Of a stretch of DNA of 5,752 nt, positions 1 to 5,752 are shown piece after piece (the stretch's first letter is position 1; each line of letters begins with the position of its first letter). Source of the DNA: Parcubacteria group bacterium SW_6_46_9 (GTDB taxonomy: Bacteria > Patescibacteriota > Minisyncoccia > Phycocordibacterales > SW-6-46-9). A program made the translations under genes and the position numbers. The notes beneath the pieces are model-generated. The model had not been told where the DNA came from and did not search any database. It saw nothing but the letters and a program-made list of their open reading frames with translations. The stretch lies in contig PXPA01000036.1 of assembly GCA_003022255.1 (NCBI GenBank), forward strand, positions 1 through 5,752. The letters are read 5' to 3'.

Positions 1-46
1 GTCTATTTTTTTCGATTAATATAATTCTGGCACTTCCTTAGCAAAA

Positions 47-56
47 CTGTATACAG
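47..56. repeat. 10-bp perfect palindrome CTGTATACAG
   Basis: The sequence reads the same on both strands. It is shorter than the classical Gram-negative LexA box, which has CTGT and ACAG separated by 8 bp, so I do not call it a LexA site. It could be a small protein-binding site for a gene left of the window, or chance. Confidence 0.3.
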
Positions 57-107
57 CACAAATTCCGGGCATGCTCTAACCGAGTGAGCACCCCGCTTCT
101 GAAGTGA

Positions 108-146
108 CTCCGCAACGAAAAATGCATGGACTATGATTTTCGTGAG
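108..146. repeat. Inner hairpin 1 of the inverted-repeat element
   Basis: ACGAAAA at 115-121 pairs with TTTTCGT at 137-143 around a 15-nt loop. The stem is extended by CTC (108-110) with GAG (144-146) across a 4-nt bulge at 111-114. It sits inside the outer stem 88-106/183-202. Confidence 0.45.
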
Positions 147-152
147 GACTGA

Positions 153-179
153 GCAAAAATTCACGCCGGGAATTTTTGC
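153..179. repeat. Inner hairpin 2: perfect 10-bp stem with 7-nt loop
   Basis: GCAAAAATTC (153-162) and GAATTTTTGC (170-179) are exact reverse complements around the loop ACGCCGG. The stem is A/T rich and is not followed by a T run on either strand, so it looks like part of the larger fold and not a free-standing Rho-independent terminator. Confidence 0.6.
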
Positions 180-211
180 GTGCACTTCAGAAGCGCGGGT
201 GCAAACGCCCG

Positions 212-1423
212 TTAGATTCCGGAAGAAATATTGTATATCGGCATGAGAACGGATGCCAGCAGTCCACCAACACCAAGACCCAAAAGCAGTATCAATGCCG
301 GTTCAATTAAGCCAACCAGCGAGTCGACGGCGTTTTCAACCTCGCGACGATAGAAATCCGAAAGCGTCTCAAGAATATTTCTCAGCTCTCCGGTTTCCTC
401 ACCAATCCGGACCATCTGAACCATAATACCAGGTATCTCTTTGTGGCCATCAAGCGCCTCGGCGATTGATAAGCCGCTTTTGATGTCTGCGACCGCTTGC
501 CTGAGAATGTCCTCATACACATCATTTTCCATGATGTCAGCCGTTATTTCTAAGCCGCGGGTCATCGGGATGCCGGATGCCAGCATGGTGTTCATGTTAT
601 CGGTTATGCGAGACAAGTAGAGCTTGCGGTACAAATTACCGATGTAAGGAATTTCAATCTTCAGCTCGGAAAGCAAACGCTTTCCGTCTTCAGTTTCGGT
701 AACGTAGTACCAGAGCCCGTATCCGGCCAACGCAAGGAAGACAAGCAAGTACAGCCCGTAGGCAACAAGAAAGTCAGACATGCCCATAACTACCTGTGTG
801 TACACCGGCGGTGTCTGGTCTGACGCTTCGATAATCTGGGTAATATTGGGGATAATCGTTGTCAGCATCAGCACCATAACCCCGATAAAGGTGAGGACTA
901 CAAACGCCGGATAAATTAGGGCGTTTTTGGTTTTATTGATCAGTTCATAATTCCGATCAAGGTAATCGGCCAAATACAAAAACGTCTCCGAAAGTTTTCC
1001 GGTCTCCTCACCGGACTTGACCATGTTGACGTAAAACTCCGAGAAAATATCTTCATGCTTTGCCATCGCATCAGAAATACTGCTTCCGCCTTTGAGATCG
1101 GAGACAACATCCTGTAAGGCGTCCCGGAGTTTGGGGTTGTCGGTTGCATTGCTAAGCAGTCGAAACACCTCAAGCGCGGACACATCGGCCTGAAATAAAG
1201 TCGCGATCTGCCGGGACAAAATCACCACCTCGCGGTTGGAGACACTCTCAAAGAACTTAATGCGCCGCTCCCAGATCGGCACAGTATCCTCTTCTTTTTC
1301 AATATTCAGGATCGTTAGATCGCGCCGCTGCAACGTGCTAATTGCCGCGTCCTCGTTGAACGCCTCTATCGTGCCACTTTTTTCTTCACCTTCGCTGTTT
1401 ACTGCTTTAAAGACAAAACGCAT
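212..1423 (-). CDS. pilC: Type IV pilus inner-membrane platform protein PilC (GspF family)
   Basis: PilC/GspF proteins form the cytoplasmic-membrane platform on which the PilB and PilT hexamers act to insert or remove pilin subunits. The 403-residue product has the usual family length and two T2SSF repeats, roughly residues 68-195 and 270-395. Each carries the typical G-E-E-T-G signature, at about 138-142 (SGEETGKL) and 351-355 (IGEETGEL). Hydrophobic segments at about 168-191, 221-241 and 373-394 match the three-helix topology of the family. The cytoplasmic N-terminus (MRFVFKAVNSEG) matches the short start seen in PilC proteins. It begins 17 nt after the pilT stop, with no Shine-Dalgarno motif before the ATG. 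It is the last gene of the visible operon, and the inverted-repeat element follows its TAA stop. The family call is secure. The choice of pilus over T2SS naming rests on the neighbouring pilT. Confidence 0.94.
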   Translation of the reverse strand: MRFVFKAVNSEGEEKSGTIEAFNEDAAISTLQRRDLTILNIEKEEDTVPIWERRIKFFESVSNREVVILSRQIATLFQADVSALEVFRLLSNATDNPKLRDALQDVVSDLKGGSSISDAMAKHEDIFSEFYVNMVKSGEETGKLSETFLYLADYLDRNYELINKTKNALIYPAFVVLTFIGVMVLMLTTIIPNITQIIEASDQTPPVYTQVVMGMSDFLVAYGLYLLVFLALAGYGLWYYVTETEDGKRLLSELKIEIPYIGNLYRKLYLSRITDNMNTMLASGIPMTRGLEITADIMENDVYEDILRQAVADIKSGLSIAEALDGHKEIPGIMVQMVRIGEETGELRNILETLSDFYRREVENAVDSLVGLIEPALILLLGLGVGGLLASVLMPIYNISSGI

Positions 1424-1440
1424 GGTTGGTTAGGATTTCG

Positions 1441-2310
1441 TTAGATCATTCGCTCTAGCTGACGTGGCTTAAGCGTCCACCGGCGGGCCTCCTCGACAGT
1501 TACCTCCTCTGCTCGGATAAGGTTCGCCAGTGACTGGTTCATGCTGACCATACCCGAATCGGCACTCGTCTCAATTACCGTGTCAATCTCATGGGTTCGC
1601 CCTTCACGAATCAAGTTGGCCACCGCTGTGTTGTTGATCAAAAGCTCATAGGCCGGAATGCGTCCACCACTAATTCGTGGAACTAACCGCTGAGAAAGGA
1701 TCCCCGACAGGCTTGAGGCCAGTTGAGCGCGAATTTGCTCTTGTTGTGTGGCCGGAAAGGTATCAATTATGCGGTCAATAGTCTGGGCGGCATCGTTTGT
1801 GTGTAGAGTTGAGAAGACCATATGGCCAGTCTCACCGGCTGTTACCGCTGCCGACATTGTCTCCCGGCCACGCATCTCACCGATCATAACCACGTCCAGA
1901 TCCTGCCGGAAGACGCTGTTAAGTGCTGAGTTGAAGTCAGGAGTATCAATACGGACTTCCCGCTGATCGATAAACGACTTATCTTCTTCGTACATGTACT
2001 CAATCGGATCCTCGATTGTCACAATGTGTTCAGCGCGGTTGCGGTTTATACGGTCAATCATTGAAGCTAAGGTTGTCGTCTTGCCTTGCCCGACCGGGCC
2101 AACTACCAAAAAGAAGCCCTGCTTTTGAGTGGTGAATCGCTTCAGTATGTCAGGCAGGTTCAGCTCATCTAAGGTTCGCACTTCCGGCGGAATCAACCGC
2201 ATCGCCAGCGCCGGCACGCCACGCTGGTAGTACGCATTACAACGAAACCGTATCTTCTCGCTAAACGTAAAGGAAAAGTCGAGGCTACGCTCGCGGGTAA
2301 AGCGGTTCAT
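1441..2310 (-). CDS. pilT: Pilus retraction ATPase PilT, main C-terminal part (frameshifted gene)
   Basis: This 289-residue frame holds the whole RecA-like motor of a PilT retraction ATPase. Walker A is GPVGQGKTT (about residues 69-77 of this frame). The Asp box is TIEDPIEYMY. The Walker B region reads DLDVVMIGEMRGRET, where most PilT have DPDV and GEMRD. The His box is TGHMVFSTLHTN. The PilT-type C-terminal motif appears as AVANLIRE, next to SQRLVPR. It opens in the middle of the N-terminal PAS-like domain (DFSF, RFRCNAYYQRG). The same frame stays open upstream of its first ATG and encodes GEIINEILSDDE, which fits a PilT N-domain. The natural protein is therefore longer and continues from the frame at 2361-2492 through a -1 shift. 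The ATG at 2308-2310 overlaps the stop of the upstream frame (ATGA), so reinitiation is conceivable, but it has no Shine-Dalgarno motif. Joined, the two give about 350 residues, normal for PilT. Confidence 0.88.
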   Translation of the reverse strand: MNRFTRERSLDFSFTFSEKIRFRCNAYYQRGVPALAMRLIPPEVRTLDELNLPDILKRFTTQKQGFFLVVGPVGQGKTTTLASMIDRINRNRAEHIVTIEDPIEYMYEEDKSFIDQREVRIDTPDFNSALNSVFRQDLDVVMIGEMRGRETMSAAVTAGETGHMVFSTLHTNDAAQTIDRIIDTFPATQQEQIRAQLASSLSGILSQRLVPRISGGRIPAYELLINNTAVANLIREGRTHEIDTVIETSADSGMVSMNQSLANLIRAEEVTVEEARRWTLKPRQLERMI

Positions 2311-2492
2311 TTCATCATCAGAAAGTATTTCGTTGATAATCTCGCCGACAGTTGTGACTGATCCTGTATCGGCGATAGCTTGTCGGCAATACGGATGATT
2401 GGCCGCCGGTCAGTACTAAGGTGGATATCCGATGCGTTACGATCTAACGCTTTTTGTATTACTGCGTCAATTATTTGTTCGCTATTGGCCAT
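2307..2492 (-). CDS. pilT: PilT N-terminal fragment (5' part of the frameshifted pilT)
   Basis: The first 44 residues of this 61-residue frame are a typical PilT start: a short helix (IIDAVIQKAL), then the ASDIHLS motif and PIIRI, which open the N-terminal PAS-like domain. From about residue 45 the sequence (QSQLSARLS onwards) stops resembling PilT, while the neighbouring frame takes up the expected pattern. I read the last 17 residues as out-of-frame. The frame starts 1 nt after the stop of the receiver gene, with no Shine-Dalgarno motif, and ends at TGA 2307-2309, overlapping the ATG of the downstream frame. Alone it lacks every ATPase motif and cannot be a motor. It is either half of a mutated or misassembled gene, or half of one decoded by frameshifting. 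Confidence 0.8.
   Translation of the reverse strand: MANSEQIIDAVIQKALDRNASDIHLSTDRRPIIRIADKLSPIQDQSQLSARLSTKYFLMMK
2350..2375 (-). other. Probable -1 frameshift position within pilT
   Basis: Upstream codons read PilT-like up to about SPIQD (ending at 2361), and the -1 frame reads PilT-like from SVTTVGEII (starting at 2361). Adding one base here gives a continuous 351-codon gene including the stop. I see no homopolymer longer than two bases at the junction and no X-XXY-YYZ slippery heptamer. A true 1-nt deletion or an isolated sequence error is therefore simpler than programmed slippage. Confidence 0.7.
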
Positions 2493-2493
2493 A

Positions 2494-2877
2494 TTATTGA
2501 TTGTAAATACGAGTAATCTCGTGGAGAACCTCTGACGGTACGTTGTTAGCCTTTATTATATACCCATCGATATCGAATACTTGTGCTTTATCAACATCCT
2601 CCGGCTGCCCTTGGTTGCTGAGAATGATAACCACACTTTCCTGATCATGGTTTTCATAAAACTGCTCAAGAAACTTAGCACCGTCCATTTCCGGCATAAT
2701 CATGTCTACAAGAACAACATCAAAGTCTTTTTCTGCCAACATCGCAAGAGCCGCTGTGCCGTTTTCTGCTGGTGTGACGTCAATTCCCGATTCGGAAAAT
2801 TTAGTTGAGTAAATATCCCGAATAAATTCGTCATCGTCAACAAGCAGTATATTTTCCGGTTTGTTATCTTCCGACAT
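2494..2877 (-). CDS. Single-domain response regulator (CheY-like receiver)
   Basis: The 127-residue protein is one receiver domain with no output domain. Key residues are present: the acidic pair in LLVDDDE (D14, D15), the phospho-acceptor D58 in VVLVDMIMPEMDG, a Ser in the Thr/Ser switch position (S87, IILSNQ) and the conserved lysine K109 (GYIIKAN). Such proteins act by binding a partner when phosphorylated. In other pilus systems the stand-alone receivers PilG and PilH tune PilB and PilT activity. This gene lies between pilB (12 nt upstream) and pilT (1 nt downstream), so a role in controlling the pilus motors is a reasonable inference. No histidine kinase is in the window, so the phosphate donor is unknown. 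The start has no Shine-Dalgarno motif. I leave the symbol empty because orthology to pilG, pilH or cheY cannot be decided here. Confidence 0.9.
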   Translation of the reverse strand: MSEDNKPENILLVDDDEFIRDIYSTKFSESGIDVTPAENGTAALAMLAEKDFDVVLVDMIMPEMDGAKFLEQFYENHDQESVVIILSNQGQPEDVDKAQVFDIDGYIIKANNVPSEVLHEITRIYNQ

Positions 2878-2889
2878 AACACAGTTCTA

Positions 2890-4608
2890 TTATAACTTAC
2901 CGACCTCCTCAAACGGCACTGTGCCGTCAAACGCTTTCAGCAAAGCATCCTCTTTCATCGTCAGCATGCCGTTAGCTCGTGCAGCATCGGTAATCTCTGC
3001 TTCATCAGCACCATCAAGTACAACTCGCTCTATCTCGTCGTTAACCTCCAGCAGTTCAAACACGGCAGTCCGGCCGGAAAGGCCAGTTGGACAGTCCTCA
3101 GTGGCCTGGGGTTCGTACACGTGATCCGGTACTGTTATATCTTTGCGGTACGTTTCCGGTAGATCATTAAACTGATCTTCTATCATTCGTTTAATACTGC
3201 CCTCGATCGGCTTTGGTTTACCCGCCCCGTCACAAAGCGTCCGCACTAATCGTTGAGCAATTGCCAGAATGAGCGTCGGTGCTATCAGATACGGGTCGAT
3301 ACCCATATCAACCAGGCGCGGGATCACGCCGGTGGCACTGTTTGTATGGATTGTCGAAAACACAAGATGGCCGGTAAGGGCGGCCCGCACAGCCAGCCGA
3401 GCGGTTTCTTCGTCACGAATCTCACCGACCATGATGACATCCGGATCCTGTCGTAGTGTTGTGCGCAGTCCGTTAGCAAATGTGTAGCCAATTTCCGGCT
3501 GCACCTGTGACTGGTTAATGCCATCCAAATTATACTCAACCGGATCCTCAAGCGACAAAACATTCAGGCTACCGGTGTCGATCTTTTGCAACATTGAGTA
3601 CAACGTTGTCGTTTTACCGGATCCGGTCGGGCCGGAAATAAGAATCATGCCGTACGGACTGTGAATTGCATCAGTGATCTTCTCTCGGTTATCTTTTGTT
3701 AGCCCAACATCTTCTAAGCCAATAATACCCTTCTCCGGGTCAAGAATCCGCAGAACGATTTTTTCTCCGTAATACGTCGGAAACGTAGAAACGCGGAAAT
3801 CAATTTTACGGTCATTGATATGCGCGCTGAACCGTCCGTCCTGGGGTTTGCGTTTTTCGTCCAACTTCATCTCGGAAAGAATCTTAATTCGGGCAACAAC
3901 CGCCGACAGTACGCTCATCGGCAGTGTCAGGCTGGTGTGTAGTTGGCCGTCAACCCGAAAGCGAACGCGGATTTTGCTTCCGACCGGTTCAATATGGACA
4001 TCTGAGGCCCCACCTTCTGTAGCATACCGCAAAATAGTCGCTACAATTTTCGTGACCGGTGCATCTTCAATCACCTCATTGGCTCCGGTGTCCTCGCCAA
4101 CATTTTCTACTTCTTCAGATATCTCCTCCTCTTTATCAGAAAGCTCCGATTCCAACGCCGAAATTGCTCCGCCAACCTCACCGGACAAACTGCCCCCGCC
4201 GGCTTTCAGCTCGTCAAAATGCTTCTCGGCAATTACATACATCTTGAACGGCCGGTCATGCTTGGAGGCCACAAACTGAACGGCATCACGAGCCTCAATA
4301 TCACCAGGATCAACAAATCCCACCTCCAGAGTGTCGTCCTTAAGCCCCAACGGCAGTACCTGGTACTGCTCGATTGAGTTTTGCGGGATCATGTTAATGA
4401 CCTGAGACGATATTTTTTCGTCACGTAAATCCCGATACGGCACACCAGACACCTCGCTTTTAGCCTCCAGAATATCCTCGATTGATACCCCGTGTTCGGC
4501 CAGTATTTTTGTCTTCGATGCTTGGTCATGTTGGGCCTTTTCGCGAATCCGTAACGCCTCATCCTCGGTTATCTGGCCCGTTTTTTGTAACGTATCAAGA
4601 AGCTTCAT
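2890..4608 (-). CDS. pilB: Type IV pilus assembly ATPase PilB (GspE family)
   Basis: PilB is the cytoplasmic hexameric ATPase that drives pilus extension through PilC. The 572-residue product has the family length and layout. Residues 1-135 form an MshEN/T2SSE N-terminal domain, followed by an acidic linker at about 151-182. The N2 domain carries ASDVHIEP (201-208) and RVRFRVDG. Motor motifs are Walker A GPTGSGKTT (326-334), Asp box LEDPVEY (353-359), Walker B DPDVIMVGEIRDEE (388-401) and His box TGHLVFSTIHTN (412-423). The zinc-binding region is unusual. Most PilB/GspE have two CxxC pairs here, but this one keeps only C459 (LCDGAGK) and C506 (EDCPTG), before the conserved GRTAVFELLEV. It starts 26 nt after the pilP-like gene without a Shine-Dalgarno motif and ends 12 nt before the receiver gene. 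Confidence in the family is very high. Confidence 0.96.
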   Translation of the reverse strand: MKLLDTLQKTGQITEDEALRIREKAQHDQASKTKILAEHGVSIEDILEAKSEVSGVPYRDLRDEKISSQVINMIPQNSIEQYQVLPLGLKDDTLEVGFVDPGDIEARDAVQFVASKHDRPFKMYVIAEKHFDELKAGGGSLSGEVGGAISALESELSDKEEEISEEVENVGEDTGANEVIEDAPVTKIVATILRYATEGGASDVHIEPVGSKIRVRFRVDGQLHTSLTLPMSVLSAVVARIKILSEMKLDEKRKPQDGRFSAHINDRKIDFRVSTFPTYYGEKIVLRILDPEKGIIGLEDVGLTKDNREKITDAIHSPYGMILISGPTGSGKTTTLYSMLQKIDTGSLNVLSLEDPVEYNLDGINQSQVQPEIGYTFANGLRTTLRQDPDVIMVGEIRDEETARLAVRAALTGHLVFSTIHTNSATGVIPRLVDMGIDPYLIAPTLILAIAQRLVRTLCDGAGKPKPIEGSIKRMIEDQFNDLPETYRKDITVPDHVYEPQATEDCPTGLSGRTAVFELLEVNDEIERVVLDGADEAEITDAARANGMLTMKEDALLKAFDGTVPFEEVGKL

Positions 4609-4634
4609 ACGAAACCAAAAATTTTTATTTTATG

Positions 4635-5114
4635 CTAGCTACCCTCGTTGGTTGAGCTTGTTGCCGATCCTTGATCTTGATTGCCGGCTTCCAGTAGCTG
4701 ATCAACTGATGTTGTACCCTGAGAACTTGTGGCCGAATCTTGAGGGTCAGACAGATCTATATCCATATTTGCGTCTATTTTTGAAACATCTGCCGGATCA
4801 ACAACTCCAGCCGGCGCAAACGGATTCGGCCGTCCGACCGATTTCGGCTCGATGGCGATACCAAAGTTCTTTAAGCTACGAAACGCATCAGAGCGAAGAA
4901 ACTCGGTATCAATGGTGATATCCTCAAGCTCGTTGAGCCGCTGCAGTGTTTGGCTTTGGTCGGCATCAAGCGTCGTTGTTGCTTGTAATGATCCGGATAC
5001 ATTACGTGTTAGTTCGCCGATATTACTATCTGATTGCGTATAGAAAACATACCCCCCAACAGCCAACACGGCGAGCAAAACAACTCCGGCAGTTATTTGG
5101 TAGACACTATTCAT
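4635..5114 (-). CDS. Small membrane-anchored pilus protein in the PilP position
   Basis: The 159-residue protein has one N-terminal hydrophobic helix (about residues 8-25) and a short conserved-looking core (57-103). The core includes LNELEDITIDTEFL, a SDAFRSLKNFGI segment and the motif GRPNPFAP (94-101). The tail (104-159) is rich in Asp, Ser, Gln and Thr and is probably disordered. With the helix as anchor, most of it would lie outside the cytoplasmic membrane. It overlaps pilO by 4 nt (ATGA), which suggests translational coupling and joint work with PilN/PilO. The position and the R-x-NPF-type motif recall PilP/GspC lipoproteins, whose motif is close to RDPF, but there is no lipobox and no clear PilP fold. 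I treat PilP analogy as inference. From memory, similar NPF-containing proteins occur in patescibacterial pilus clusters. Confidence 0.72.
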   Translation of the reverse strand: MNSVYQITAGVVLLAVLAVGGYVFYTQSDSNIGELTRNVSGSLQATTTLDADQSQTLQRLNELEDITIDTEFLRSDAFRSLKNFGIAIEPKSVGRPNPFAPAGVVDPADVSKIDANMDIDLSDPQDSATSSQGTTSVDQLLEAGNQDQGSATSSTNEGS

Positions 5115-5701
5115 GATGAATCCTGATTACGCCAGTACGTTTGCAGACTAATACTGTACTCATTAATTCCGGTGCCTAGATTCGTCTCGTTGTCTTCTGA
5201 AGACGGCTCAACGGCCGACTTAAGGGTAAACTCAGTAATATCCATCAGCCGAGAAGAGCGCTCAATATCACTAAGAAAATCCTGAATATCTTCGTAAGAC
5301 CCGGCCACCGAAAACGATGCAGTCAGTGTATTGTAATTCGTAGTGTTCTCACTGCCTCCCGACCCGCCGAATGCCTCCGGCGCCCCACTGAAGGATACGC
5401 CCTCGACACTCATACCGTGCTGAGCAGCTATCTGATCGAGTTCGATCAAAAACCGCACCGTGTCAACTGTTTCCGGCAGAATACGATCAAGCCGAGACAG
5501 CTGATCGTTGGTTATTTTGTCTCGTTTTTCCAGCTTATCACCAAGCTGTGCTTGTAGCTCGTTTACCTGTGATAGCGTTTTATCGTACTCACTTACCTGG
5601 CTTTGCAAATCCTGAATATCAGCGTATGTCGGCTTCAGGTACCAGAAAAAACCAAAGCCAGTGAGCAAAAGAAATAAGATTGGGTAAATCAGTTTGCGCA
5701 T
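5111..5701 (-). CDS. pilO: Type IV pilus inner-membrane alignment protein PilO
   Basis: PilO pairs with PilN in the cytoplasmic membrane to link the cytoplasmic PilM ring and motors with the outer parts of the machine. The 196-residue product has the PilO plan. It has a very short cytoplasmic start and one transmembrane helix (about 4-22). A coiled coil follows (about 25-72, YADIQDLQSQVSEYDKTLSQ onwards), then LPETVDTVRFLIELDQIAAQHGMSV (75-99), which opens the ferredoxin-like domain. The second half of the fold shows ASFSVAGSYEDIQDFLSDIE (128-147) and ends with YSISLQTYW. A Gly/Ser-rich loop (106-120) interrupts the domain. It lies 5 nt after the probable pilN end and its stop overlaps the next start. 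The sequence is divergent, as is usual for PilO, so the call rests on architecture plus operon position. Confidence 0.85.
   Translation of the reverse strand: MRKLIYPILFLLLTGFGFFWYLKPTYADIQDLQSQVSEYDKTLSQVNELQAQLGDKLEKRDKITNDQLSRLDRILPETVDTVRFLIELDQIAAQHGMSVEGVSFSGAPEAFGGSGGSENTTNYNTLTASFSVAGSYEDIQDFLSDIERSSRLMDITEFTLKSAVEPSSEDNETNLGTGINEYSISLQTYWRNQDSS
5121..5124 (-). promoter_or_regulatory. Weak Shine-Dalgarno AGGA before the pilP-like gene
   Basis: On the minus strand AGGA lies 6 nt ahead of the ATG at 5112-5114, inside the end of pilO. It is the only start in the window with a plausible ribosome-binding motif, and it supports the chosen start. Confidence 0.45.
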
Positions 5702-5706
5702 ACGTA

Positions 5707-5752
5707 TTAGGAACTACTCATGTTAGTGCGTGTATACAGAAGCTCTTCTTTC
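5707..5752 (-). CDS. C-terminal end of the upstream gene, probably pilN (partial)
   Basis: Upstream of pilO one minus-strand frame (5751 down to a TAA at 5707-5709) ends KEELLYTRTNMSSS, 5 nt before the pilO start. That spacing fits the packed operon, and PilN almost always precedes PilO. All three frames reach a stop in this 46-bp stretch, so the frame choice is by spacing and amino-acid plausibility only. No domain can be recognised in 14 residues. Confidence 0.35.
   Translation of the reverse strand, partial: KEELLYTRTNMSSS

Larger units (their letters stand above)
88..202. repeat. 115-bp inverted-repeat element just after pilC (three-way-junction shape)
   Basis: The arms at 88-106 and 183-202 pair over 19 bp, with a single extra C at 196 as the only interruption. 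Two more hairpins lie inside: 108-110 plus 115-121 pairing with 137-146, and 153-162 pairing with 170-179. On either strand this predicts an outer stem with two inner hairpins, so a Y or cloverleaf-like fold. It starts about 10 nt beyond the pilC stop (212-214), so it would lie in the 3' untranslated part of the pil transcript. No U tract follows it on the minus strand, so it is not a standard intrinsic terminator. Candidates are a 3'-end-protecting structure, a structured small RNA, or a MITE/REP-like repeat with terminal inverted repeats. The pairing is seen directly; the role is inference. Confidence 0.65.
1..211. other. Non-coding region downstream of pilC, rich in inverted repeats
   Basis: This stretch follows the pilC stop codon in the direction of transcription and I find no convincing gene in it. 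A 60-codon minus-strand frame spans most of it (3-185), but its translation has no recognisable domain, it has no ribosome-binding site, and it runs straight through the strong inverted repeat. That suggests a chance frame. The region holds nested inverted repeats (88-202), a perfect 10-bp palindrome (47-56) and a run of seven T near its left end (6-12). The T run does not directly follow any of the hairpins in either direction. Whatever lies left of position 1 cannot be judged. Confidence 0.6.

Noticed and set aside
73..89. tRNA D-arm-like hairpin on the minus strand (GCTCACTCGGTTAGAGC)
   Set aside because: The D stem and loop look right, but no anticodon stem, T arm or matching acceptor stem follows, so it is not a tRNA gene. 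A tRNA-derived fragment cannot be excluded.
153..179. Intrinsic terminator of the pil operon
   Set aside because: The stem is A/T rich and no T run follows on the minus strand; the only T run (6-12 on the plus strand) is far away and in the wrong orientation.
3..185. 60-codon open frame on the minus strand downstream of pilC
   Set aside because: No recognisable domain, no ribosome-binding site, and it runs through the arms and hairpins of the inverted-repeat element; most likely chance.
2310..2375. Programmed -1 frameshift signal in pilT
   Set aside because: I found no slippery heptamer in the overlap and no obvious strong downstream hairpin or pseudoknot by eye.
3815..4279. Long plus-strand open frame of 154 codons opposite pilB
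   Set aside because: It is antisense to well-conserved pilB codons, its translation has no family features, and it is explained by the codon bias of pilB.
4609..4640. Internal promoter ahead of pilB in the A/T-rich 26-nt spacer
   Set aside because: A TAAAAT-like -10 can be found, but the hexamer 17 nt upstream matches the -35 consensus at only about three of six positions; A/T richness alone explains it.

Overview
The window is most likely from a Patescibacteria/CPR-type bacterium. This is inferred from gene order, from small divergent proteins, and from the lack of Shine-Dalgarno motifs at most starts; no taxonomic marker is present. It holds a single gene run on the minus strand that encodes the motor and inner-membrane alignment parts of a type IV pilus (or closely related type II-secretion-like) machine. 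In transcription order (right to left) the genes are: the last codons of a probable pilN (5707-5752), pilO (5111-5701), a small membrane protein in the pilP position (4635-5114), the assembly ATPase pilB (2890-4608), a single-domain CheY-like receiver (2494-2877), the retraction ATPase pilT (1441-2492, broken by a -1 frame change), and the platform protein pilC (212-1423).

The genes are packed tightly. pilO and the pilP-like gene overlap by 4 nt (ATGA), and the other gaps are 1 to 26 nt, so one polycistronic mRNA is likely. The proteins fit one machine. PilN/PilO and the pilP-like protein would form the periplasm- or wall-side alignment collar. PilC would be the membrane platform. PilB would power extension and PilT retraction. 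The receiver, lying between the two ATPase genes, is a candidate switch for motor choice. No secretin is visible in the window.

The two most interesting points are these. First, pilT is split into a 61-residue and a 289-residue reading frame. Joining them with a -1 shift near 2361 restores an ordinary 350-residue PilT. Second, a 115-bp region begins about 10 nt downstream of the pilC stop and is closed by a 19-bp inverted repeat with one bulge. It contains two further internal hairpins, giving a three-way-junction shape with no convincing ORF. It could be a structured 3' RNA, a miniature mobile element, or a mRNA-stabilising structure. The PilB zinc-binding tetracysteine motif is also reduced to two single cysteines.
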